DNA from: Undaria pinnatifida | Lineage: Eukaryota > Sar > Phaeophyceae > Laminariales > Alariaceae | Direction of reading: 5' to 3' | Length of the DNA: 64,000 bases | Assembly: GCA_012845835.1 (NCBI GenBank) | Contig: JABAKD010000002.1 | Location: 16,322,129 to 16,386,128 of the forward strand | Shown: in pieces, positions 12,301-25,200 of the stretch | Position numbering within the stretch: the first letter of the stretch is position 1 | Layout of the letters: every line of letters begins with the position of its first letter | The notes under the pieces: model-generated | Databases searched by the model: none | Told to the model about the DNA's origin: nothing | What the model saw: the letters and a program-made list of their open reading frames with translations, nothing else | Program-made: the position numbers and the translations under genes

Positions 12301-15300
12301 GATCCTTGTGCTTCCGTCGGTTTTGTTACGTTTATCTATCTCTTGTCTTCCGACCGGATCGACGATCGACGGTTGGCGATGGACTGATATTATAAGAGAC
12401 TTGCGTACATGCAATTATATCTCTCCACTAAACCCCGTTCTATATTGTGATCTTATATAGTATGCTCACGTGCTTGATCTGTCTCTAGTTGTTGTTTCTT
12501 TTTTTTCCATTCTTGTTTGGTTTGTCTCTGTTTTCCGCCCTGATCGACGGTCGTCTGGTGTTGATGGACTGGTGTGTACGACAGCAAACTATCGAGACGA
12601 AGCGGTACAACTTGGAGAGCGCGGAGGGGTGCTACAGCATGGCGCTCATGTACACTCGAGACGTGAAGGCCAAGTACGCCGTCAAGGTGTGGTATGATGT
12701 TTCTTCTTTGTGAAGAATGTCTGTTGGTCGAACGTAATAAATACATGAATTGTATGTTTATTGGTTATACATGATAGGTAACAAAATAAATGTGTCATCT
12801 TACATTAAGTTTTGGTTAATGTACGTTAATAAAGACGGGCGATAGATACAGCAGTACGCAGCTTGCAAAGATGAGTGTCGACCCTGAAATCGTCGAACTC
12901 ACTGCTGACGTCGTTAGAATGATTATATAAAATAAAATATTTGTCTTACATTGGGTTATGGCTCCTGAAAATCTTTCTAAAAACGAGTGACCGGTGTAGT
13001 ACGCAGCTCTGCAAATATGAGTATCGACCCTAAATTTGCCGAACTCAAAAACTGACGTTGTTGAAATACTTTTATAAAATAACACTTTTGGTCTTTCAAA
13101 AAATGAAATATAATGTTGCGCATGCTGCGAATGGTTGAGGCACCGGTGCACCTTTTTTTTTTTTCGGAAGATGTCACCCAAAAAGTCATTTTGAGTCAAC
13201 TTCACGCGTTTACCACCAGAACCCCTTTTTGTTTTGACAAAAACACTTGAAGTTAGTATAGGAAGGGCTTTTGGGGCTCAATAAAGGGGTTAAAGCGCAA
13301 CCCGATGAAGAGACCCACGGGATAGCTCATCATAGGTATACGAAACGTTTCAACACGGCGAAAAAAAAAGTGGCATTCCGACGATTTTGGGTCAACCCCT
13401 AACCCCTTTAGAGCCCGAAAACCCCTACCTATACTAATTCCTAGTATTTTGTCCCCCGATACAGGCTTTCCAGTTGTACAGGCGTTAACCCCTTTAGAAC
13501 CCCCGAACCCCTCCCTATACTAAATCCAAGTAATTTTGTCCCCAAAAACGGGTTTCCAGTTGTAAAGGGGTTAAGGAGCCTCACGAGCCAGAAACTGCTT
13601 TAGCCAAAAAGTACTACCTCTGTCGTAGCGGTCGTCGTCTCTTGCACGCCCCACCCTTCTCCCTCCCCAACCCGAACGCCGCCATTTTTGCGTCCGGTAG
13701 GTTTTCACGGATATGCCAGGCGGGGGGGAAGACGGGCGGGAGGAGGTGGTGATAACTGGGGATGCGGTGGTCCAGCGCTGTCTTCGGCAAGACGGCAGGC
13801 GGGGGGATGTGGTCGAACCCGACTACGGCAAGATGCAGGCGAGGAGATCTGTTGGTGCTTTCGTTTTGCTGATTTAACTATTTGTATGTCGCGCCTCGGA
13901 CAGATCTTGTAGATCATGTAGATCATATAGATCATGCAGATCATGTTGTACTGAACATACATATCATGTAAATGTAGATCGTATAGATCATGTCGTATAT
14001 ATTATATTGATAATATGGATTATATAGATTATAGATCATATAGACCATATAGATCATACAGATCATATAGATCATATTGTATATATCATATTGATCATAT
14101 AGATTATATACGAAGTATATTATAGACCATATAGACCATATAGATCATACAGATCATATAAATCATATAGATCATATAGATCATACAGATCATATATTTG
14201 TCGATATGAGATGCTGTGTTGGATAGTTTTATACAAAAACTGAGAAATGGGAATGCTAAAACCAACCCTATGCGCGACAGAAACGAAGGCACGTACCGGG
14301 GGGGGAGGAGGGAAGACAGGCACCTGTGACCACGGCTTGTCCAGAAGGTCGCTCAGGGCAAAACTTCTCAAGGGTCGAGCTGTAGAGTAGAAATAATGGT
14401 TCATTCTTGGTCACAAACTATGTATATGCGAAGTATATTTGTATCGTATACAGTGGCCCTCAACGATAGTGTCGCATAAGTGCTAAGTAAGGTGCCGTCA
14501 GACGATTGATTGACCGACTTTGGCCAACATTTTTAGATTGCGATAGTGTTGACTTTAAACCCTATAGCCCTATAGCCCCGACCGCCTCGAAAAATTCTCG
14601 AAATGGAGATGTAATGAGAGGGCTTATAGATCCTGGACCGGCGTCGACCATGTGGTTAAGGTTTGAAATACTATTGAGTTTGAACCCAATGGCGTCAAAT
14701 ATCCCGCGTTAGTGCGGTGCTATTTAGTGGGGGTCCCAGTTTAGTGCGGTGCAATCGCTTGTAGTACAGTACCGCACTATCCCGGGATAGTGCGGGGTCC
14801 AAATTCAGTGAGGGTATTTACGTCTGGCAAGGCACCGCACTAACGAGGGACCGCGAGTGCATTACCCTAACCCTATACCCCACAGCGTCGAATCTCCCGC
14901 GTTAGTGCGGTACTCTTTGGTGGGGATACCAGTTAAGTGCGGAGCAACCGCTGGTCACAACCTCCGCGCTATCGCTGGATAGTGCGGGGGTTCCAACTTA
15001 GTGCGGATATTGCCGTCTGGCATAGCAACGCACTAACGAGGGACCAAGACCGTAACACCCTAACCCTATACCCTATAGTGTCAAGTGTCCCGCGTTAGTG
15101 CGGTACTCTTCAGTGGGGGTACCAGTTTAGTGCTGTGCGACCGCTTGTCACGACCTCGTTCTACGTTGTGCCGCACTATACCCGGATAGTGCGGGAGTCT
15201 CACTTTAGTGCGGGTAAATATCGTCTGGCGAGGCACCGCACTAACGAGGGGCCACGAGTGTAATACCCTAACCCTAGACCCTATAGCGTCAAATGCCTCG

Positions 15301-18300
15301 CGTTAGTGCGGTACTCTTTATTGGGGGTACCAGTTTAGTGCGGTGCAATCGCTTGTTACGATCTCCGCGCTATCCTGGGATAGTACGAAGTCCCATTTTA
15401 GTGCGGGTATTGTCGTCTAGCAAGGCACCGCACTAACGAGGTGCCTCGACTCTAATACTCTAACCTTATACCCTATAGCGTCAAATGTCCCGCGTCAGTG
15501 CGGCACTCTTCAGTGGGGGTACCAGTTTAGTGCGGTCGTAATCGATTGTCACGACCTGCGCACTATCCGGGATAGTGCGGGGTCCCACTGTTGTACGGGT
15601 ATTGTCTGGCAAGGCACCGCACTAACGAGGGACCACAACAAATAATAGTCTAATACTCTATACCGTCAAATGTCCCGCGTTAGTGCGGTACTAGTTTGTG
15701 GGGGTCCCAGTTTAGTGCGGTATAAATGCTTTTCGCGACCTCCGCACTCACTATCTTGGGATAGTGCGGGGTACCAGTTTCGTGCGGGTACTGTCTTCTG
15801 GGAAGGCACCGCACTAGCGAGGGAGCACGAGTGTGTTAATACCCTAACCCCAACCGCCTCGGAAAATTGTCGGAAAAAAAAAAAAAGAATCTTATCATGC
15901 ATGTGTAGGCTGTTCGGGTAATTTTGTAATGAATATGCAATGAAGAATATGATGTGGGCTGTCAACCATGTAATCGAAACTGGATGAAGTCGTAAGGTAA
16001 GCACCTCCGGTACGTACTGTGAGAGATTCGAACGGTATCATACGTCAGATTGTTCGCTCTTCGCCCCTTTTTTTTTTACAGATTTTGATTGTTCGCGCTT
16101 CTGTTTTTTTTTGCAGATTGATACAGGCCCATGGCTCCCCGTCGAGTTGGGGGATGCGAACGAGAATTGCGAGTACTGGATAAACCCGAAGTACCAGACT
16201 TGCCTGCGCTTGAACTCGAAGAAACACCACACCAACGTGTTCCTCATTGAGGGGAAGTACTACGAAAGATGTGAGGAGGCGGTGTTCCGTAGAGCTGTGA
16301 TTTCACGACAAATAACTAGTAATAGTTGGTAGTCGGTAGAGCACTACAGAGAGCAGTGGCATTATTGAACCAGCACTATAGAGAGCAGTGGCAAGGTGCC
16401 CTTAGCCAACTAACTGACGTTCGTGGGTGAAAATCAAAGTTTCACCCTTGCCTGCACCTGAATTCTAAGAAACGCCACACCACAACACCCAACGTGGTTC
16501 TCATCAAGCGGAAGTACTAGGAAGATGCGAGGAGGGATTTGCCGCTGCCAGGCGCTCGCGCGCGTTCGTTCGAGCTTTGGTGCTATATACTACGACGTGT
16601 GCTGCCACAAGGCTATTTATTCACTATTCACCCTTGTACGACCGAGGTTTAGGGACCTGAAAACCGACCAGTACGCTGTCATCAAGCGTCTAGTGAGAGT
16701 GTGCAGCAGCATGGCAGCAGTACAAGGTCCGCCATGCTCCACGCATACCCTGTGGCTCCATGTACTCCGGCTATGGACAGATCCCCTATGCCAGCAGCCC
16801 GGGCTGTTTGGTGTGGCCGATGCTACTGTCGTCATTTTTACATTGACTGACTTAAAAGAGGAATGGGCTCGTCCTCTGCCCCTCGTTTTTTGTTTGCTCT
16901 TGCGCCGGGGTCTCGCGCTTGCACCGTTGCTGAATGAAACATGCCTTTTATATTTGGTGGACGGACAGCTTACACTAACTTGTGGCGGGAGAAGGTGCAA
17001 GACGGCTGCAGCATGGGAGCCTTCCACCACTTCCAGGTGCGTTAACGCCTTTTTAAGGGGAAACCCGTCATTTTCGAGGTAAATTATTTGGAATTTGTAT
17101 AGGGGGATTTTGGTATCATCTTGTGTTTGTGATAGTGGTGGTTGACGCCATGCAAGCAAATGCTTCACATCTGTTTAGTTCCTGACGGACGGGTTCAGTC
17201 ATCGGCAAGTACCGCTGTTGTACAGGTAACGCACATTCCTGATTAAACTTACACCGAGGAACAGCAGGGCGACGCATATCGTTGACTGAATTGCTGTTTG
17301 TACAGGGGGAGGTTTTTGGGCTCAAATGTTATCACGAACGAATGCGAGTTTCTTCGTAATCTGGCGGGGGAAAAGTGGGGATCCCTTTCGAAATGATGCG
17401 TGGTTTTTTTTTTGCTTGGCGAAAGGAGAAGATTATTAGAGTTCGGGAACCGAACCAAGATTAATATGTCTTTTGTTGCGAGATATAATTTCGTGGGCGT
17501 TTTTGGTTCATATTATGTTGGAAGAATTGACGTTGATTGCAGCAGCATGGTAGTGTTTGGTTTGATCGAGTCAGTGGCAGTACCAAGTGGATACAGCACG
17601 GGACGGTGCTGGCAGACTGGTAGAGCACGCGAACAGACAGTGTACTGCTGCTAGTAGCTGGCCAGCACGGCGAACAGACAGTGTACTGTTGCCAATATGC
17701 TGGCCAGCAGCTGCTTGGCCAGGTTTTCGTGAAATAGGATCCTTTTCGAGACGATACCTGAACTGAAAGTCTTCTTTTTGTTTGCTTGATTCAACAGTTG
17801 GTGCCAACACCATACGCACATCCACCAACGCACCCAAGTTGATACGGCAGTAACAACTAGAGTAAACTATCCTGGTTCGCGAGTTCCCATGAGTTGCGCA
17901 GCTAACCTGTATTTTATCTTGTCTTCACCATTCCAGAACTGCAAAAAAAAGAAGTCCGCACTAATTCCAAGTAATTTTCCCCTAACACGTGTGTGCAGTG
18001 GTAAGGTAAAGGGGTTACGAATAACCTTGTTGAGGCAATTTTCCAATAGTTTACCTCGACTGACGGCAAACTATTAGGTTTTAGTGTGGAACGAATTAAG
18101 ATGTCAGGAGACGGCACTTTGACCCCTTGACGGACGACAATTTTTCAATAGTTTACCTTGACTGACGGTAAACTACCAGGTTTTAGTGTGGAACGAATTA
18201 AGATGTCAGGAGACGGCACTATTTTGACCCCTTGACCAACGGCAATTTCCAGTAGTTTACTTTTGGCTGACGCCGAACTACTAGGTTTTAGTGTGGAACG

Positions 18301-19204
18301 AAGATATCAGGAGACGGTGCTTTGACCCCTTTGACCGACGGCAATTTTACAAAGAAAAATTGTGGATGACGCCAAACTACGTTTATAGTGCGGAACGCTT
18401 TGGTTTACACCCTTGACTGCTGGATGTTGTTCCGTAACTGACGGTCGCCTGACGTTTTTGGTGAAGGACTATAATTTATAATAGCGTCTTATATCCTTGT
18501 TTCGATTCAATTCGGTCAATTGTGAAAAGGACTAGCGTCTTACATCCTTGTTTCGATTCAATTTGGTCAATTGTGAGAAGCCTAGCATCTCCCTACCCTT
18601 GTTTCGTTTCAGTTTGGCCGTTGTGCTAATCTGTCGTGTTATAATATACGCGTCCGTTGTTCCTTAGGGCTTGAAAGCAAGCTACAAGGCCTGGAACAAC
18701 ACGGCCATCACGTAGTGATCTGTACATGTTTCGTTTCAACCCTATTCATATACTGCTGTGTTTCGTATGTGGTATGGTTTGTTTTACAGTTCGAGGGGTC
18801 CCCCCATAAGGCGGTCAAACTGCACTCATTACCTGGAATGAATAAGGTGGCTTCCCTCAATAAGGCGGTCCCATTGCTCTCGCACTCTACCCGCCTTGCT
18901 GGGGGGGCATCCTTAGTGCTGTGTCCTTGCTTATGATATCCTTATTTCTTGTATCCATGTTTCTTATTTTTTTATACCTTTTGTTTTGTTATGTCTTCGT
19001 TTTTTAGAACTTCAAAGCAAACTACAAGGCCTGGAACACGCGACCACCAATGCCACCGGTTCATAGAGGGATGGTGGCGGGGAACGGCGGCCTGGTGCCC
19101 TTGCCCAACGGGGACTGGAGAACGATGGCCTCCGACCCAAACACGCCTCCACCGGCGGTAAGGTGGCTTCGCTTAACGTTGTTTCGTCGACCGTTCGTTG
19201 CTGG

Positions 19205-19257
<53 letters not shown>

Positions 19258-22200
19258 GCCGTCGTTGATGTTCTTGTTCTTGTTTTTGTTGTTGTTGGTG
19301 GCGGTGGAGGTGATGTCACTGTTATTTGTTCGCCATTTTTTTGCGATTAATGCAGGACGGAAGCGCTCTCGTCATTATGTGGCATCGAACAAACCTCCGT
19401 GGGATTTTTTTCGACCAACACGCCCGCCGAACGCGGATAGAGCCGCTTTGCCCGTCTGCCGACGAGACGCCAACACATCCCTTTATTTCTGCTTAATCGT
19501 CTGTACTTCGTTTTTGGACAAGCGGTGGTTACTGGTGCCGTCCGTGGTCTTCTCTGCGTTGTTCCTTCGCCTTTATGACGGAGAGGGTTTCCAGCATTCT
19601 CTCTGCTCGTCGATTTTACCCCCCCTGCCCACGGCGCGCGACATGATCTCGTCTTATTGCCCAATGCTTGCTTTTGGCACTGCCGAGCACGTGCTGGATA
19701 TCACGCTTTTGATGATGTAACTAACGCGCGTTTATTTCTCTACAGCACAAGCACTTGAAAACATAGCGTAAAATTATATACCTGGTACCGCAGTAGTAGG
19801 CGATACCTGTTTAAGAATCACTTATTTCTGGCCAGGCGGTGGAATTCTTATATGTAAGGCAGGGTAGGGTGAAACCTACATTATATTCAATACAAGATGA
19901 ACCAATTTCTTATTTTCGTCTAATAAATGAACTCAAGCCTGAAAATTCTTGGCTGCCAAATTATTGATTTAAGTGCTCTCGCGTAGTGTATCTCACTTCT
20001 GCACACACCCCTTCCCCCTCCCCTTACTGCTGTGTGTGTTTTCACTCTAAAATTGCAGAACCGAGATCGGTTCACCCATCGGTATTGCCTGCGATGGGAG
20101 CCTGCCCCAGGGAGATCAAAGGGGGGTTCCTCGTGCGAGGTTAACGTTACGGCAAGGGACGCAATGAGAACCTTGTATGATTCCAGGGACGCTCGAGATA
20201 AGGAGGGGTTTTTACAGGGTGGCCCGGCGGTTACCCTCGGGGGGGCGGGGCTGGCGGATGAGTTGGTCGGGCTTCTGCGCAGCTGTCGGGAGTGGGACGG
20301 ACCGAAGGTAAGGAGGCGTGCTACGGTGGGGGCTGTGTCTGTTTTTGTTTGGGCTTGTTCCTCGCTTGAGGAGCTCTACGCCTTACCGTAGTGAATGAAA
20401 AGCAAAGATATGGGTTGACGGCACTCTTGCCCCTTGACGGGTCTCCTTAACTTGACGGACAGCCGTCAAGAAACTCCTCACGCTGAAACTAGTATGATAG
20501 GTTCGAAGACGCCTTCACGGGTCAATCCTAGCCGTCAACCGACATGTTCGGTCAAGAAACTCCACACTCTAAAACTATTATGATACGTTCAAAGGCGCCC
20601 TGACGGGTCAAGACTAGACCGTCAACCGACTTCTTCGGTCAAGGAACTCCACACAATAAAAATAGTATGATAAGCTCAAAGACGCCTTGACGGGTCAAAA
20701 CTAGACCGTCAACTGACATATTCGGTCAAATGATATTCCACACACCAAAAGTAGTATAACAAGCTTAAAAGACGCCTTGACGGGTCAAAACTAGACCGTT
20801 AACCGCCATCGTCGATGAAAAGTGCAACACGATGAACGATCAACCCCATGGCCTCCTTGAGGGGGGGTTTCTATACCTTTCCACCCGAAATATGATAAAT
20901 ATACGATACAGGTGTACCTTTTTTTTTGCCCTGCACTGCTGTTCTTGGCTTGAGCTCTGCGCTTGACCCGAAAAATGATGCGGCAAAAACTAAGAGTTCT
21001 TACCCCATAAGCATAAGCAAGCCCATGGCCTACTAGGTAACAGAAAGAAAACGTATCATATCGCCAAAAAAAGAAAGAACGAATTTTCCGACGAATTGGG
21101 AGTAAGGAACCCACGTCGTCATTCCTCCGAAAAAAAAACCCTGCCCACAAGGTGCTACCTCTCTATCGTGTCGAGCGACTTGACCTTTGACAAAACATGA
21201 AGAGGGTATTCCGATGAACAGTTGGATGATATGGCCTAGATATTTGACCCCTTCCGAACCCGCCAAAATCCCTCCCTATGCTATATCCAAGTAATTTGTC
21301 AAATTGAAAACGGGTTTTCAGTCGTGAAGGCTTTAACTAGGTGGTGTTGGCAAAGCCAATCGGAGTCATACCGCGGCGGGGGTTGTTGCGCTGGTTGGGC
21401 GAGACGTTTCTGACCCTCTTTCGGACCGGTTTGAGCATCCCAAGTGTGGATGCAACTATCGGTTGGTATGACCTTCTGGCCTCTATAGTGTGGTTGAGCT
21501 CCCCAAGTGAGGATGGAACTATCGATTAGCATGACCTTCTGGCCTCTATAGTGCGGTTGATCTCCCCAAGTGAGGATGGAACTATGGGTTGGTAGAATCA
21601 TTTGGCGGGGATATTTTGTTGTAAAACTAAAAATGCACTCCAGCTGTGAGATCGAAGAAAGATTTCGTCGAAACTCATCTTTGCAAGCTGCGTGTGTGAT
21701 ATTTTGTGTTGGGGCTAGTAGCGCATAGAGACGCGAGTGTCTTCGAAGTCGCGTTTATTTCGGGTGATATAGTGAGATATTGATATTAATGGTGAGATCC
21801 TCATGTTGGGGGCTCAGAAAGTCCTTGGAAAATTCTTGAAAAATTCTTGGAAAATTCTCGGAAAATTCTTGGAAAATTCTTGGAAAATTCTTAGAATGAT
21901 CTGCTGCACTCCTAGCGTGGGATGGCTCACTCAATCGTACCAGGTATTCTGGGTAGGTGCACATACAGTCGAGAGGCCTCGTTCGTCTCTCAAGAGTTTG
22001 TTTGGCCTGAGAAAGTTCTGCCACCTTCGTATGGCATGTTTCTGCGGGGACGGGGAAGAGGGGTGTGCGTTTTTTGACAGGCCTTTTTACGGGTGACGAT
22101 CACGTCAGGAGGTTGTCGAACTCTCGCGAATCGGATGGGATCGGGTCAGGAGGTGTTTGATTTCTCTCGGGATGGGTCGGGTCGGGTCCGGTCGGGTCGG

Positions 22201-25200
22201 GTCGGGTCAGGAGGTGTTTTTTTATCTTGATTTTTTTTCATTTTAACGCCTTCATTCGGCTGTGAGTTGGACACATTTAGGGGTCGATACTCGTCTTTGC
22301 AAGCTGCGTGATACATCGGACCGGTCACCCGTTTTAAGTAAGTAGTCATGAGTCAAACCAAATCAACAGCAATAATGGACATTAAGCCTGCAAATGTTTG
22401 ATTTCTCACGGGACGGGATGGGACGGGACGGGTCGGGTCGGGTTAGGTGGTTTTGAAATCTCGCGGGACGGGACGGGACGGGTTGTACCCTGACTCGACC
22501 TGACCCTTGAAAAAATATGTGGGTTTTAGAGTGGCGACAAGGAATGTAGGGTGGAGTAGCGGCCAGCCGTCGATGCCGACCATCGTTGATGATGGCAGTG
22601 GCGACCATCGTTGGCGGGAGTGACGACCATTGTTGGCCCGAGTGACGGATCACCATTGTTGTTGGAGTGGCTTTGAGGAGTAACATGTGAGGTAGTGTAG
22701 CCAGCCGTTCGATGATGCCATCGTTGACGCGTTGGTAGCAGTGACGGCCATTGTTGGCTGGGGGAGTGACGACCGTTGCTGGCTGGAATGACGACCATTG
22801 TTGGCTCGAGTGACGACCATCGTTCTGGATTGACCTTGGAGTTAACCCCTTTAAAGCGCTCCCAAATCCTTCCCAATACTAACTTCAAGTAAATTTTGTC
22901 AGAAAAAAGGGTTCCAGTTGTCAAGGCGTTTAAGGTGGAGCGGTAACCAGCCGTCGATCGGATGATGACCATGGTTGTTGGCTGTGACGACAATCGTTGG
23001 CCGGAGGTACGATGGTTGATGTGTGCCACGATAGAGGCAGCCCTTTTTCGCCAAATGTTGGGGATGAATGACGGGGCCCCTTAACCCGACCTCAGCCCCT
23101 TTAGGCACCCCAAATCCCTCCCTATACTAAATTCAAGTAAATGTGCCCCAAAAAGGGTTTCCACTTGCAAAGGCGTTATAACCCAAAATCGTCGGAAGCT
23201 ACGATAGAGGCAGCACTTTTCGCCAAATGTTTCTGAATGACGGGGCTCCTTAACCCGTCCTTAGCCCCCTTAGGCACCCCAAATCCCTCCCTATACTAAA
23301 TTCAAGTAAATGTGTCCCCAGAAAGGGTTTCCACTTGTGAAGGCGTTATAACCCAAAATCGTCGGACTTTCAATCTTGTTCTGCAACATGAATATGCTTG
23401 ATCAATACCAAGACGATGGGTTTGGTCATCGGGCGCACCTCCGGTTTACTCGAAAATATGTTATTTGCGCTGACCCTTTTAGAGCCCCCGAATCCCTCTC
23501 TATACTAAGTTCAAGTGAGTTTGTAAAAAAAAATGGGTGTCCAGTTGTCAAGGTGTTAAGATGATAAAGTGCGGAGATACTCAAGGGAGGAGTCTCAGAA
23601 ACAGAGGTGCGCCTTTACAGTCACATGTGTCCATTGTTGGCCGGAGTGGGGGGTGACCCTGAGCAGCAAAGGGTGGGGTAGTAGCCAGGCGTCGATGATG
23701 ACCATCGTGGTGGTGACGAACGTCGTTGGTGGCAATGACGACCATTGTCGGCCAGAGTGACGACCATCGTTTGATGGTAATGACGTCCTTCGCTGGCGGG
23801 GGTGACGAACGTTGTTGGCCAAAGTGACAACCGTTGCTACCCGCTTTTGGCGTTGCAGCGTGCAAAACACCCCACTAGCTTCGTCAACCAAAGTTTCACC
23901 CGCCCCCCCCTCCCCTTTACGCCTTCACCGGCCAGGTTCTTGTCGTTTTGATGCTTAATTCGGAGATTAAGTGGGTCGAAAATACAATCCGTTTTGAGAA
24001 GCAGCCAGAAGGTGGGGAGCTAAATAACGCGATAGTTTTGTGGTCCATCAAAGTAGATGTGCTTTGTGCAGGCATTACAGGAATACGAGGGTTTAGTTGG
24101 TCTGACAGACTACGGTCATGCGTGATAATGAGTAATTACCCCCCCCCCCCCACCCCATCCCACCCCCACCCCCCCTCCCTTGGCCCGTTCTCCTGCCAGA
24201 TCCTTGTCATTGTGATGCGCACTTCGGAGATTAAGAGCGCCGAAAACATTATCCGCCTTGAGACACAGCAAGAGGGTAGGGAGCTCGAGAACGCGCTTAT
24301 CGTGTCGTTCATTGTACCGGACGCGGGCAACGAGGATGTGGTTGGCCGCGAAGTGCCGCGGAAAACACTCCTCAATGCTGTGGGTGACCTGTGCCGGACT
24401 AGGTGAGGGAAGGGTTCATTGATCTGATGCTCTTTTTTGCTAGTAACCCCCCCCCCCCCCCCCTCTCCCCGACATGGCTTCCTTTCGGTGTGACGTGGTC
24501 TGTAAAATTCCTATTTCGGGCATCTCCTCACGCTTGTGACCCCCTACTTAGGTTATCTATCCCCCCCTGCATATGTTCATTCGAAGCTGTCATACGTATG
24601 GTATGCAAAAAAGCCTGCACAAGGTGAGGAAATCCCGCGTCACAAGTGGCTCTTAGTGGGATGCAGCTCACCGTTCATGCGGCTCGCCGAATATCTCACG
24701 GCTGTTCGCTTCGCGCTTGGTGCACGCGACGATGTCTGCCTGGTGAAAACCCAACGTGCTCCGTATCATACCGGCATTGTAGGGATGCGAGGGTCATACC
24801 GCTCTGGTCATACGACTACGGACATGCATGAATATCGAGTACACCCCCGCCCCGCCCCTCCACCCCCCCTGACCTCGCCTATGGTCCTAAGGATACCCCC
24901 CCCACCCCCCCCCCTTGACTTGACGACACATGCTGCTGTAGCGGTGCACCAAATATTGTTTTTTCTGGAGCTCCTCACCTAAGGGGCTGTATACACCATG
25001 CCCCATATAATAATACATACCTGGTACTAAATACGATACATACTAACGCCTTTATTTACAACTGGAATTCCTTTTGGTTTGACGAAATTACTTGAATTTA
25101 GTATGGGGATAGGTTCTGGGGCTCTGAAGGGGTTGATGCAATCCGAGGGAGCAAAACCGTGGCCCAGGCATTAAAATACAACCACCATTTCGCACAACGA

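Noticed and set aside
24551..24610. An exon between exons 9 and 10 of the glycosyltransferase gene
   Set aside because: An AG and a GTGAGG are there and phase would allow it, but it would split the GT49 helix-strand unit that joins perfectly without it.
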